A DNA stretch of 64,000 nucleotides. It comes from Letharia columbiana (taxonomy: Eukaryota > Ascomycota > Lecanoromycetes > Lecanorales > Parmeliaceae). A model generated the notes under the pieces. That model worked only from the letters and a program-made list of their open reading frames with translations, did not search any database and was not told the origin of the DNA. Of the stretch, positions 19,251-29,313 are shown in pieces. The stretch is from the NCBI RefSeq assembly GCF_014066305.1, contig NW_023501103.1, positions 1-64,000 of the forward strand, in the 5' to 3' direction. The translations under genes and the position numbers were made by a program. Position 1 is the stretch's first letter; the number at the start of each line of letters is the position of its first letter.

Positions 19251-20613
19251 TCAATCCATGCCCACGTATTTAAACCAATTAGGCCTGCAATCTTCCTTGA
19301 ATAGGAATCTCTCGCCATCGGTGAAGCGGCCCGTGACACACCCTCTACATTTGGGCGATTTAGGGCAGTTGAAGTAGGGTATGTGCTGGTATCCTATATC
19401 ACGGAACCTGGAATGCAGTCAGATGGCGCCTGTCCATATTGGGTTCGAGGTCGAATGCAGATGCGGGAAGTCTCACCAATGGATCTTGCTCTTATCCTCA
19501 AACAGTCCCAACGCAATACTATGCACCGGCGCATCCCCCCACCTCTCATAGAAGAAACCACCCGCTCGATCCAAGTGCTCGAAATAGTCTTCATAGGGTT
19601 TGGAACGCCAAAATCCCATGTCCGCAATCTCGAAATTGCTCCAAAAATGACACGTGCTGTACCCGTGCGCTTTTATATTGTGTTCCGGCCTCCTTTTGCT
19701 ATCCACGACCCACTCCCTCGCATTGTTCTCGTGCAAATACTCTGGATGTGCCGCCATGAACTTTTCTGTCTCTGGCCACAAAGTTGGTATGGTCTGCGGC
19801 GCATCGTAAAGGTTGATCGTGAACCCGTACGTCTTATTGTGATCATTCATCCAGCGGAATATATCGTAGTCAATGTCGCAGAAGAAGTGTACTTTTGGCT
19901 CGACGCGCCAATAGTAGCGGACATCTTGGAGGGCTGGGTGTTTGTAGAACATGCCACTATTCCAGCGGCACATTTGATGATAGGATACCATGGGGCCGTA
20001 CTGAACCTCTTGCTCTTCGAGCATCTTGGCAGACTCATCAAAAAGATCGCTATTGATCCAGGAGGGCACTGCCCAGTGTTCTTTGGGAATTAATTCTGTA
20101 GGAAGAAATTCTATTAATTTGCGAAGACGCTGGAATGAGGGGCAAACTGGACAGCCGTACCATAATTGCATTTTGCTTTCGTCTCCATCTGGGTTAGACG
20201 TTTAAAATCTTCTGAGAAGGGGACGTCGTTGAAAAATGTCCAGGGGTAGTTGAATTTTGAGTTCCATGTTCGCTCCAAGTCTCTCATGGATACCAGCATA
20301 CCATCTAGCTCCTCATTTCGTACCAGCGCCAGCAGTGTCGCATTAATGCGAGGTGAATCGGGATTGTCCGCAGCATACCCATCGGCTCGCCATAAAGGTG
20401 GAGGAGGTTCGCCGTACTCTGGTTGCTATTAGCATGTACATGTGAGCATATTACGGTTGTTGTACCTTGTAAGGTCGGCTCGTTAGGAAGCTCATGCTCC
20501 AGATCGCCTGGTCCATGTATTGTTGGCGGGGTTCTAAAGGCCTGGAAGAGGAGGTAGAACAATAAAAAAGCAGATACTATCGCCAAAGCACGCAACGGTC
20601 TTGGGATAGCCAT
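19251..20613 (-). CDS. Alpha-1,2-mannosyltransferase, Kre2/Mnt1 family (GT15)
   Basis: Golgi type II membrane enzyme that adds alpha-1,2-mannose to protein O- or N-glycans from GDP-mannose. Exons on the minus strand: 20466-20613, 20161-20418, 19477-20095 and 19251-19407 (393 residues), with introns of 47, 65 and 69 bp. A short cytosolic tail (MAIPRPLR) precedes one membrane anchor (residues ~9-26). The lumenal domain has NATLLALVRNEELDGM, MRDLERTWNSKFNYPWTFFN, SYHQMCRWNSG, YYWRVEPKVHFFCDIDYDIF, STCHFWSNFEI and GFFYERWGDAPVHSIA, all hallmarks of GT15. The Cys-rich C-terminal segment (FNCPKSPKCRGCVTG) is family-typical. The length matches the family. Confidence 0.95.
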
Positions 20614-21421
20614 GTGGGCAGTCTTTCTCGGCCTCTCATCGACCAGTCACTTGGGAAACAATATAGGTATGAAGAGATCGTCATGGCCATTGGCATACTT
20701 CTTCTACCTCCCCATCCTTCATCATTCTTATCCTTTTCTCTATTCAAGAAAACATTTCACTACATATTGTCTAGTATCAACATGGCAAATCCTCGGCAAG
20801 ACTAGAGCCGGGCTAGGCCCGAGTTGCCTCATTTCAAGACCATTAATCATTCTCCATTGCCCGCCTCGGCCCATCTTTAGGATACACATAAAGCATCTCC
20901 TGCATCCCCTGGCAGTCACTCCAGACCATATCAATGTACCATTATCACAAGACGAGACTCTGAGGCTCGCACGGATCAGCTAGAGATTACTAAACCTTCG
21001 TCTTTGTAGGAACCAACAACAGAAGCCCAGCCTTTTCAATTCACCGATCTGCGTTACAGACCGTTGAATCCAGAAGCCGCTTTATTGTTGCTGTCGATAT
21101 CAAGCTTGCCTTTCATAATGCCAATAGCGAACGTCAGTTTCAGTCTTCAAATTGGTAACCTTGACTTTGGGATACCGACGGGTCACTGGCCGTAAGTTGG
21201 ATCTAATACTTATGACCAGATGTAGTCTGGTTCTGCTGCTCAGATGTGTAAGAGGCTTTGCCTAGGTTCGTAGAATACGCGATGGACCCTAGAGCGTGTA
21301 AAGAGTTTCTGTCCTTCACAGGGTATCCTTGCAGCGTCTCCCTTTCGAGCTTAATGACTCGATTTTGCGTATTTGTGCAGCTTTCCTTGCTAGTCCCACT
21401 CCATGACATGTTCTCGAAGCA
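20614..21421. other. Intergenic region
   Basis: Promoter of the mannosyltransferase gene and 3' flank of the GCP5-like gene. No gene is recognised. Confidence 0.4.
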
Positions 21422-24088
21422 TCACTTTTCCAGCCCCATAGCTAGATTACTGGCAAGCATTTCCCATGAAGGTGTACTGTCAGCTTTGCTGATTGCTCTC
21501 ACTGCTACGGTCACAAAACCATGCAGACTCCTGAAGGTGTCGAGCATTTGCTTCAGCCTACCAGCATCCGGAAGCTCCGCATGCAAAGCGGAACAGGGAC
21601 TGGAGTCGTCAGAATCGGATTCGGTGTCCTCATCGTCTGAGGCTGCTTTGGCCAGCTTTTCCTGTTTGAAATGAATTGCATGCTTTTGGTTGGCTTTTGT
21701 AATTGTGAAGCTACTCTCCCAGTCAGAGGATATCTGTCTGGTAGCATAGGAGGCATGCAGGTCTGAGAAAAGAATTGTTAGATCAAGCAATGATACGATA
21801 GCTTGGCGAATAGACGCGTGTTTTTTCAGCAAAAAGCATTGATCTTCGAGTTTTGTGATGTAAGCCTGGTGGACTGCGCTCATACTGTCAACATCCTGAG
21901 CTCGATCCATGGCGATACGCATGTCAGCAGTAGCCACTGAAAGGACCATATTAGTGATGTAAGTCAGCATTGTGTTTGTCATCCAGAGGAGGCGGTGGCG
22001 AAGTGTGTAAAGTTGTAATAGTGGCTTCTTGTCTGTTGCTTGCACGCTTTTTGCGATTTTCTGCCGCTGGAGCAGATACTTCGCTCTCTGCAATTGGGTC
22101 AGGAAGACGAAGACACGCTGGTAGAGTTCAATGGAATCTGTTCTGATAACGTTCGCAACGGGCCAAGGAAGAGTGTACGAAACCCGAATACCCTCAAGAA
22201 CGCTCATGGAGCGCCGTGCTCTATTTGAATCCTGTTGGGTTGCTGGACTCGGACAGATCTCAAGCCGATCAATATCAATGCAGGGAATAGATTTGAAAGC
22301 CCCTTGGAATAATGCAGTCATAGTGAAGCCATCATTCCATCGAGGATTCCCGCGATCTATTTTCTCGAAGATCCGGTTGTTGACGTTGGTGCAAAATGCG
22401 CCTTTATCGAAGTAGATATACTCTAAGGCATCCAACGATGATTGCAAGCCACAACGCGAATCAAGTTGGGCACGAAGCTCCAACAAAGATGCCTGATGCT
22501 TATTGGCAATCCACCTATCGAGGGCCATGTCGAAAAGCTCGGCGAAAGGACTGAACAGGCCAAGATCCGCTGACAGACAGACAGATTCGTAGGTCAATGC
22601 AAGCTCTTTTGCCGGATCTTGTTTCAGATCATGGTCTTCCCACCCCAAACGTCTTAGAAAGTCGATACTTTTGCCAGTATTGAAAATTTTCTTCGCTGCT
22701 ACATGGAGAAATTTTGGAGCGTGCAAGACACCATTGCTATCTTTGATGAGATGATATGAATCTTGCCACACGGAGTTCAAATGAACCTTTTTCTTGTCTT
22801 CTTTGATGAATATGACCCCATCGCGCCCTGTGAGCTGACCTTTTTCCATCCACAATCGTAGAGGCTTAAGGTACGTCTGAAAACAGTCGAAGAACAGATT
22901 GGCCATGTACTCATAACCTTCTGCATCTCCAATGCCTTGGTTGATACATGTTCTATCGAACAAGCATTCGAGTATGCGGAAAGGCCTTTCGAGCTTTGGA
23001 TGAACGTCCAATTCCAGCAAAACGTCATATACCTGTAGTAAGAGTCGGCTGATATTGGAAGTCTCATCGTAGAGCGCCAAGAGACTTGGAAATGATTGGG
23101 CACCAAGGGAGAGGATCTTGGTTTGTATTGCAGACAAGGCACGGTCAACAATCTTTAGGCGTGAGGTAAGGGTCGCTTGAAAAGTCTGTTCGAGTGGAAT
23201 CCTCTCGTCCTTTCCAACCCACTGTCGGACGCTGAGCAGCTTATTAGCAATTACAGCAAATCCTGCCAATAGACTAGTCAATGATTCATGAGAGGCATGC
23301 TCTAGAAAATCCGCTCTCGACACGGTAGTCTGCCCTTCGTCCCCTTGACTGAAGATAGACGTTGGTAACCCAAGGAGTAAGAAGATGACTTCCCGTCCCG
23401 CCTGCAGCTCAGTCAAGATCGTCTTTGGCCTACGGTCTTCGTCTTCCTCGCGAATCAAGTCAAACTTATCGGCATCTTGCGAATTCCAGATGTGCGCAAT
23501 TTGAACTTCCCGAGGCGAAATAGGCTCAATCAGTGTTTCGATGCAAGCTCCGACCTCTTGTCCAATTACGCTGGACTCCGGCGTGAGTACTGAAGGATCA
23601 GAGTGAAATGATTCAATCCGCTCATCATCGTCCGAATCATCTGCCGTAAAATCCACATTCTTCCAGATACCATCCTGGTCATCCAATGGGTCTTCAGCTA
23701 CGATATCGGCCCATGTCAATGGCGCAGATGGAAGCTCAGGCTTCAGCGATGCCAGATGCGCAAGATTTGGATGGTCAGTTGGTCTGTCCGATAGCTGTAA
23801 AAAAAGCGATAAAATCTCCGGAGTCCATCTGTTTGACGTTACAGACAGTTCTGCTCGTCGCAGATCCAAGGCGTCTGCTAGTACATCATTGTTGAGGATC
23901 CTCCATTTCTCCTCCAAACCCTCCAATCGAGCAGTGATCTCGAATTGATTGATACGCGGAGAATGACTGTTTGCCAGAGTGCGCAATGCTGAACGCTTAC
24001 AGCGGTCAACATCAGCCTCTGACGGATCTCCGATTAAGGCCTTAATCAGTCGATCAACCAAGAAGCTGGTTTCCGCATTGTGTGCCAT
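21422..24088 (-). CDS. Gamma-tubulin complex component, GCP5-like (Spc97/Spc98 family)
   Basis: Part of the gamma-tubulin ring complex at spindle pole bodies that nucleates microtubules. One uninterrupted frame of 888 residues from the ATG at 24088 (MAHNAETSFLVDRLIKALIG); the frame is open further upstream, but no other in-frame ATG precedes it. The N-terminal third has acidic linkers (DFTADDSDDDERIESF). A GCP core follows: LLLQVYDVLLELDVHPKLER, YEYMANLFFDCFQTYLKPLR, PKFLHVAAKKIFNTGKSIDF, and near the C-terminus RHRLLWMTNTMLTYITNMV, which corresponds to the gamma-tubulin-binding GRIP2 region. The LTWADIVAEDPL linker before the core favours GCP5 over GCP4 or GCP6, from memory of fungal homologues. 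It is divergent from the Yih1 gene. Confidence 0.85.
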   Translation of the reverse strand: MAHNAETSFLVDRLIKALIGDPSEADVDRCKRSALRTLANSHSPRINQFEITARLEGLEEKWRILNNDVLADALDLRRAELSVTSNRWTPEILSLFLQLSDRPTDHPNLAHLASLKPELPSAPLTWADIVAEDPLDDQDGIWKNVDFTADDSDDDERIESFHSDPSVLTPESSVIGQEVGACIETLIEPISPREVQIAHIWNSQDADKFDLIREEDEDRRPKTILTELQAGREVIFLLLGLPTSIFSQGDEGQTTVSRADFLEHASHESLTSLLAGFAVIANKLLSVRQWVGKDERIPLEQTFQATLTSRLKIVDRALSAIQTKILSLGAQSFPSLLALYDETSNISRLLLQVYDVLLELDVHPKLERPFRILECLFDRTCINQGIGDAEGYEYMANLFFDCFQTYLKPLRLWMEKGQLTGRDGVIFIKEDKKKVHLNSVWQDSYHLIKDSNGVLHAPKFLHVAAKKIFNTGKSIDFLRRLGWEDHDLKQDPAKELALTYESVCLSADLGLFSPFAELFDMALDRWIANKHQASLLELRAQLDSRCGLQSSLDALEYIYFDKGAFCTNVNNRIFEKIDRGNPRWNDGFTMTALFQGAFKSIPCIDIDRLEICPSPATQQDSNRARRSMSVLEGIRVSYTLPWPVANVIRTDSIELYQRVFVFLTQLQRAKYLLQRQKIAKSVQATDKKPLLQLYTLRHRLLWMTNTMLTYITNMVLSVATADMRIAMDRAQDVDSMSAVHQAYITKLEDQCFLLKKHASIRQAIVSLLDLTILFSDLHASYATRQISSDWESSFTITKANQKHAIHFKQEKLAKAASDDEDTESDSDDSSPCSALHAELPDAGRLKQMLDTFRSLHGFVTVAVRAISKADSTPSWEMLASNLAMGLEK

Positions 24089-24396
24089 CAAACTGGAACA
24101 GAAGTCAATGGTTGACGTTGGACATTCGAATACCCCAAACAGTTGAAGCGCGACTGGACGCGATATTGAAACTAGTCCATTTAGGGGTTTAGTCTTATAC
24201 GCCCGTAGAATGTGTAGGTACTGGGAGACTTCAGTCTTCCACAAACCGTCTCCACCCAACTACCGCGCAGCAATTGAGAAACCTCTCGAGAGATTATGGG
24301 GAAGCCAGTTGAAGCTTTTCATTGTGGCGAATCCTACGGTCTGTTTGCTCTCAACCTCCGTTATCAACAGATAACAACAGAGGCTGTTGGGGCAGG
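24089..24396. promoter_or_regulatory. Short divergent promoter region (GCP5-like / YIH1)
   Basis: 308 bp separate the two divergent start codons, so both genes must be driven from here. No specific factor site could be identified. Confidence 0.45.
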
Positions 24397-25230
24397 ATGT
24401 CCGAAGATCTACTTGACGAGATAGAAGCTATTCAGTCAATTTATGGCAACGATGTATTACGAGAAGCAGATGGTGCTTTTGTCTACATCCTATCGATTCC
24501 CCATGTCGAGGCCTCATTGCGCGTGCTCTTCCCGTCAGACTATCCTGAGTCAATACCACAACTGCTAGGCATAGAAAGAACCGGGGCGCAGGCGAGAAAG
24601 GGTTACGGGAGCCATGTACTAGATACTGCACGAGCAACGTTACTCTCGGTATTCATTTCAGGCTCAGTCTGCCTCTTCGATCTACTGCAGGAGCTTGATA
24701 CCGTGTTGGCCGAGGATTCCAATGGTCAGCAGTCTTCCCTGGCCGATCCTGAGGATGATGCCAGTCTTGTGCTCAAAGCCGCCCCGCCTGTCACTTGTGG
24801 TCTTGGGGAGGAGCCTCGCTGGATTCTCTCCTCAGCCGTCACCGAGAAGAAGTCGACCTTCGTAGCTAGGGCTTGCTCCGTCACATCGCCAGCCCAAGCG
24901 CAGGCATTTCTAGCTCACCTCCTCGTGAATGACAAACGAACTGCCAAAGCCAGTCACAACCCAACAGCCTACCGTATCCGTGCTCTCTCCACTGCCAAAT
25001 CAGCAAGTGAGATCTTGTACGAGGATTGTGATGACGATGGAGAACGTGCAGCTGGAGGAAGGCTACTACAATTGTTGAAGATCATGGATGTATGGGACGT
25101 GCTAGTCGTCGTCAGTAGATGGTACGGCGGGGTCAAGCTAGGGCCTGATCGCTTCAGCATCATCAACAATGTGGCAAGGGAAGCTGTTGTCGAGGGAGGC
25201 TGGACGAAGAGCAGGATAAGGAACGATTAG
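24397..25230 (+). CDS. Yih1/IMPACT: RWD plus UPF0029 domain protein
   Basis: Translational regulator that binds Gcn1 and so restrains activation of the eIF2-alpha kinase Gcn2. Single frame of 277 residues from ATG 24397 (MSEDLLDEIEAIQSIYG), an opening typical of RWD domains; an ATG at 24322 would add 25 residues without family features. RWD covers about residues 1-105 (LFPSDYPESIPQLLGIE). The IMPACT domain covers about 140-270, with KKSTFVARA, then DCDDDGERAAGGRLLQLL and VVVSRWYGGVKLGPDRF, the signature block of the family. The usual Thr of GETAAG is Arg here. No intron is needed. Confidence 0.92.
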   Translation: MSEDLLDEIEAIQSIYGNDVLREADGAFVYILSIPHVEASLRVLFPSDYPESIPQLLGIERTGAQARKGYGSHVLDTARATLLSVFISGSVCLFDLLQELDTVLAEDSNGQQSSLADPEDDASLVLKAAPPVTCGLGEEPRWILSSAVTEKKSTFVARACSVTSPAQAQAFLAHLLVNDKRTAKASHNPTAYRIRALSTAKSASEILYEDCDDDGERAAGGRLLQLLKIMDVWDVLVVVSRWYGGVKLGPDRFSIINNVAREAVVEGGWTKSRIRND

Positions 25231-26060
25231 GGACTGCATGAAGAGAGTGTATGCTTTGAGTAAGCACCGTAGTGTTCTCTGCCATGTCGTCCTGATGTTA
25301 TTTATCACACTGAATCGGGTACTCAGTGAGACTCTCCCTCATCATTTCGTGATGCTGGGTTCTATTTTCAGCCTCTCAATTTGTGATTCTTTTTGACGAT
25401 TCTACGGCTGCTATGCTCTCCAGCAGCTCACAACTGAGAGATACTCCACGTTGTCAGAGTTTAGGATAATTACCACTGGGAAGGGTGAAACAGCAGCTGA
25501 ACCTCGGAAGTGCTTGAGCATTGTAAGCCTCGGTATTAAAGCGGTATGGTGTGGTTTGTCGACTTGCTTAGGTCTGTCTATTCACTAAGGGATTTGCTAA
25601 TGTGAAAGTCCATTTCACCCTCAACTCATTGTGTTCTGGCTTGCAAACTTCATCGCGCGGCTCACTTCGAGGCTTTCAAAAGAGTCTTCGGGACACCGAC
25701 CGATGTAAATGTTTAAGGCACTTGGTGAGGCGGTGATTACGGCTGGGTGAGCTTGGCCTCGTTGGCTACAAACATAGCTCTGGTACGATTGCGAGAAGAA
25801 ATCGTGTTATGGTGATCGACCCACTATGAGTTTTGTTTATCCGCATGCGCAGAGCTGTCTCATCCCAGACTCATCTGCACCACCCGACGCGACACAACCG
25901 CCATGTATTCAGCATGGAGAAATGATTTCGCCATGACATTTGGAGACTCCGGGTCGCAAAGATTTGTCTTCGCGCAACCGGGGTCATCCTAGCTTTCAGA
26001 TATGCAGCAAGCAGCATGCTCGGACTTTTCATTGCTAATCTTTTCATCAAGTTTGTCGAA
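25231..26060. other. Intergenic region
   Basis: 3' flank of YIH1 and 5' flank of the secreted-protein gene. Only short random frames are present. Confidence 0.4.
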
Positions 26061-26859
26061 ATGCGGATTCTTCCTAGTAATCTCCATCTGTGCCTCCAGA
26101 CCATACCGCTCCCGCTGACTTTGTTGGTCTTTCCCGCGCCAGGAGCTCTTGCTGCCCCGAGCTTCGAGACTTTACCACTTGCGAAAAGGCAGGCAACTTG
26201 TTCCTGCAGGTCCCTGATCCATCGAGTTCAGCTGACACCTAGATAGAGCTGTTCTTCCCTCCATCGTGCCCATCGGCTTGCCTACAGTACCGACCAACGA
26301 TAATCCCGGGTTACCCGCCCTGCCCAGCAACTTCTCGACTAACGGATATACGACTTCGAACAAGTCTCTCGCAGCAGCCCAACTATTCGTTTATCGTGTC
26401 CCGCACTCCACCATCGAATTGCACGTCAGAACCACTAATCCTATCGACGGCCAAATCCTTGGAAGCACTCTCCTCAGGATCCACGAATTTATCAATGACG
26501 AGATCAGTCGTCACGGCGGTGGGCCCCTTGGCCCCAAGGATGACCCCTTCGTCTGGGAGACATCCGGCTCTCCTCGCAACCTGGCAGCAGGCCTCACGAC
26601 GAACAACTTGCCCTTGAAGCTTACGGTAGAGAGTGTGCCTGGAGAGCATGTGACTTGGCTCGTGTTGCTCATTGCGGTCGAAGGGCTGTACTTGTGTTTG
26701 CCGGCCGTGGGGAGAGATTTTGGAACGCAATTTGAGATCTGGGACTGGAGATATCAAGCGCAATGGGGGTCTGGAGAAGTGAAGAAAGTGAAACCCGTGA
26801 CTGGGGAGTCTGTGGAGACGGCAAGGATAAGAAGTGGCGCAGAAGAAGTTAGACCTTGA
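26061..26859 (+). CDS. Putative small secreted protein, two exons, family unknown
   Basis: The second exon (about 26243-26859) reads through a composed protein with motifs TTNPIDGQILGSTLLRIHEF, RNLAAGLTTNNLPLKLT and LYLCLPAVGRDFGTQFEI. I associate these with an uncharacterised ascomycete family but cannot name it. The proposed first exon (26061-26199) codes for a hydrophobic leader ending GALAAPSFETLPLAKR, which looks like a signal peptide followed by a Lys-Arg Kex2 site. The joining intron (26200-26242, 43 bp, phase-consistent) has an atypical GTTCCT donor, so the junction and the start are tentative. Product about 251 residues, possibly exported. Confidence 0.5.
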
Positions 26860-27541
26860 ACATTTCAACCATAAGCTACGATACCAAAGAGGAATACTTC
26901 ACGGAATAATTTGTTTTATCAAAGATTGAGCCATTTTCGAGAACGGCAAACTTGCCTCATGTCCTCATATCTTCATTAAGCTTCAAATTTTCTCGATGAA
27001 GCCAGGCTCCTCGAGCAATGATGTTCTCCCCTCCTTAGACGTAGATTCCCTCCTTTGAGCTACCCTTTCGCTTCTCGAACTTAAACGTCTTGATTGCGTG
27101 GTATGTGCATTCAGAAACCTACAGTTTCCGGCGATTTTGCGCCTCAGAGAAGAGCTACAAGAGGATCTGGTCAGCGACTGGGTGATGAGTGGTTCTGCGG
27201 AGCAATCGCTCACATTACTCTTCTCTCGGCTCTTGATAGCTTCATCTGAGCCTTGGGGGCTGGAGTGGCAATAGCAGTGTCGTAGAAGCTGGGCACGGCC
27301 CGCAATGACGCGAGACCTTGCAAACGAAGGTTATGGCTCTGCTCGAGGCATGGTCCCCATTGGACAGTCGCCTGTCTCAACTAATTCAGTAAATGAGCTA
27401 GGGTGCCGAAATTTCGTTCCTCAGCACGAAGCTGTGGTGTGCCTTGCTAAGTGAATGACCGGCATAGCATCCTCAGCGTTGTAGATCCGCCATCAGGCTT
27501 CCGGGAGTCCCCATGTGGGTATGATGGCGTATGTGAAACGA
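26860..27541. other. Convergent intergenic region
   Basis: 3' flanks of the secreted-protein gene and TLG1-like gene. A short Arg/Ser-rich minus-strand frame near 26,983-27,213 has no ATG start and no family resemblance. Confidence 0.4.
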
Positions 27542-28381
27542 TCAGAGAATGAGAAGGAGGACGAGGAGAAGTATCAAGACAAATATCAGGATGCCAATGC
27601 AGCAACTTGACCATGTATCTGAGACGCGATTAGTCGCTTAGCCGTGGGGGTGATTGATCGAAGGTCCTCATACCCTCGTTATTCTTTATGACCCAGCCAA
27701 CTCTCTTGATGCCGTTCTGCAGCTTGCCTCCCACTCTATCGGCCAGCCTGTCCGCATCTTCGAGCATCTCTCCCTGCTCTTCGAGCTCTCTACCCATCTC
27801 GTCTGCTTGCTGTCGTAGATTTCCCACGGTCTTGAATACACCATCTAGCGCCTCATCCTGCTCATGCATCATCTCAACTTGTCTTTGCTGTTCGAAGACG
27901 CCATAATCATCGCCGTCGGGTTCATCTGGGTCAAAAGCCGATGGTGGGGGCAGTGTTCCGTTCATGCCTTGGCCTTTGCTCTGGGCGCCAATAACGGTCT
28001 TTGCGAGCTCTTGCCGCATGCTTTCAACTTCACCTCCGGCATCTTGTACCAGCTTTCGCCTTCGCCCCACCTCATCAATATCCAATCCATATCGGAAAGG
28101 ATCCCCTTCGACAGCCTTTACGCTGTCTACTAGGTCTTGTAGGTCTGTGCTGAGATCTTGGACGGTGGACTCAAGCTCGCTGCGAGCTTGTGCCAGCTCA
28201 GGAGATGATGCGGATGAGGCGAGAGATCTTATTCGAAGGTAGGAGGAGAATAATGATCTCGTGGTCTTCAAAGTGGATAGGACATCACTGAGGAGAATCG
28301 TGAGTTTCTGACTGTTTATTGCTTGCGATTGACCTACGCCTGAGCCTGTAAGAATGGGTCATCCTGGCCGGTGAATGACAT
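27542..28381 (-). CDS. TLG1: t-SNARE of the syntaxin-6/Tlg1 family
   Basis: Membrane fusion protein of the trans-Golgi and early endosome. Exons on the minus strand: 28338-28381, 27674-28287 and 27542-27618 (244 residues), introns 50 and 55 bp, all phases consistent. It opens MSFTGQDDPFLQAQADVLST, as in the family. Residues about 40-110 form the N-terminal helical domain, with DPFRYGLDIDEVGRRRKLV as a family marker. The SNARE motif follows about residues 150-215 (QQRQVEMMHEQDEALDGVFK; ADRLADRVGGKLQNGIKRVG), containing the zero-layer Gln. The last exon encodes the tail anchor (CCIGILIFVLILLLVLLLIL), with two cysteines at its edge that could be palmitoylated. The identification is strong. Confidence 0.93.
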
Positions 28382-29313
28382 TATATGGACAGAAGTGAAA
28401 GGTACATGCACGTAAAGGCAGATGCACAGTGTCAGTACACTAAAGTTTGGATGCCTACCTACGCCATTTAATGTCTCTTGCATCTCGGACTTATGGACTG
28501 CCGGAGTCTGCTAGACTAGTCAATCTTGGCATCAAGGCACCAAGCCTTGAACTTCAGACCTTGTTCAAAGTCTCATACATGAGCAATTGCTTGGGTAAGT
28601 AGGCTCATGATTGTTTTTTAGAGTAGAGTGAAAGCCGAGACTCGAAAGAGGAGTATAGGGAGGAGTAGAGATGGAGTATTTTTGAAAATAGTTTTGGAGA
28701 TCAGTCGGAGCACAAGGAAGCACTAGGAGTACAGGCCAAACATAAAAAAAAAGACGCTCGCCTTTTTGCGACTTCAATCACATTGTATATATCCCCAACA
28801 GAATCACAAGCTCCTTCATTAACACCATACCTGCTTTTACGCTATGTTACTTGGCGCAAATCGAGTTACTCCAGACCCCAAGTGGCCTCTCGATCGAGAC
28901 TCGATACCATATTGCGGCCTATTATTGCGTCCCGGTGGCCTGCAATGGGCCAAACTTTATGATAATGTTTCGCCCTTCACGTTGTTAATTGCCTGTTGTC
29001 ATGGGACTCAGTATGGACAAGGTGGAAGGATGTACATTGCCAGTTTTCTTCTAATTTGCTTCTATGTAGTGAGCGAAATGCTACCCAAATATCCTATTCC
29101 CCACCATTCAGACTGTATGTACTAAGAACTGCATGCAATCAAAATTCTCACACTGGAAAAAAGGCAAAAGCAACCATCCAGAGTGTTTGTACAAAAAGTG
29201 CATGCAATCAAACATTCCACACTGTGGAGGAAAATGCCTTTGGCAATCTTATGAGCAATCAAACATTCCACACTTGTGGAGGAAAATGCCTTTGGCAATC
29301 TTATGAGCTGTCT
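28382..29313. other. Intergenic region with tandem repeats near its end
   Basis: 5' flank of the Tlg1 gene and 3' flank of the LPMO-like gene. The only structure seen is the tandem repeat at 29105-29307. Confidence 0.45.
29105..29307. repeat. Tandem repeat array beside the LPMO-like gene
   Basis: Two nearly perfect units (29205-29255 and 29256-29307) begin CAATCAAACATTCCACAC and end GGCAATCTTATGAG; the second has one extra T. Upstream, a longer decayed pair shares the words TGTAC, TGCATGCAATCAAA and ACACTGG (about 29105-29160 and 29174-29215). The array ends seven bases before the LPMO-like stop codon, so it is probably transcribed in that gene's 3' UTR. Confidence 0.88.
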
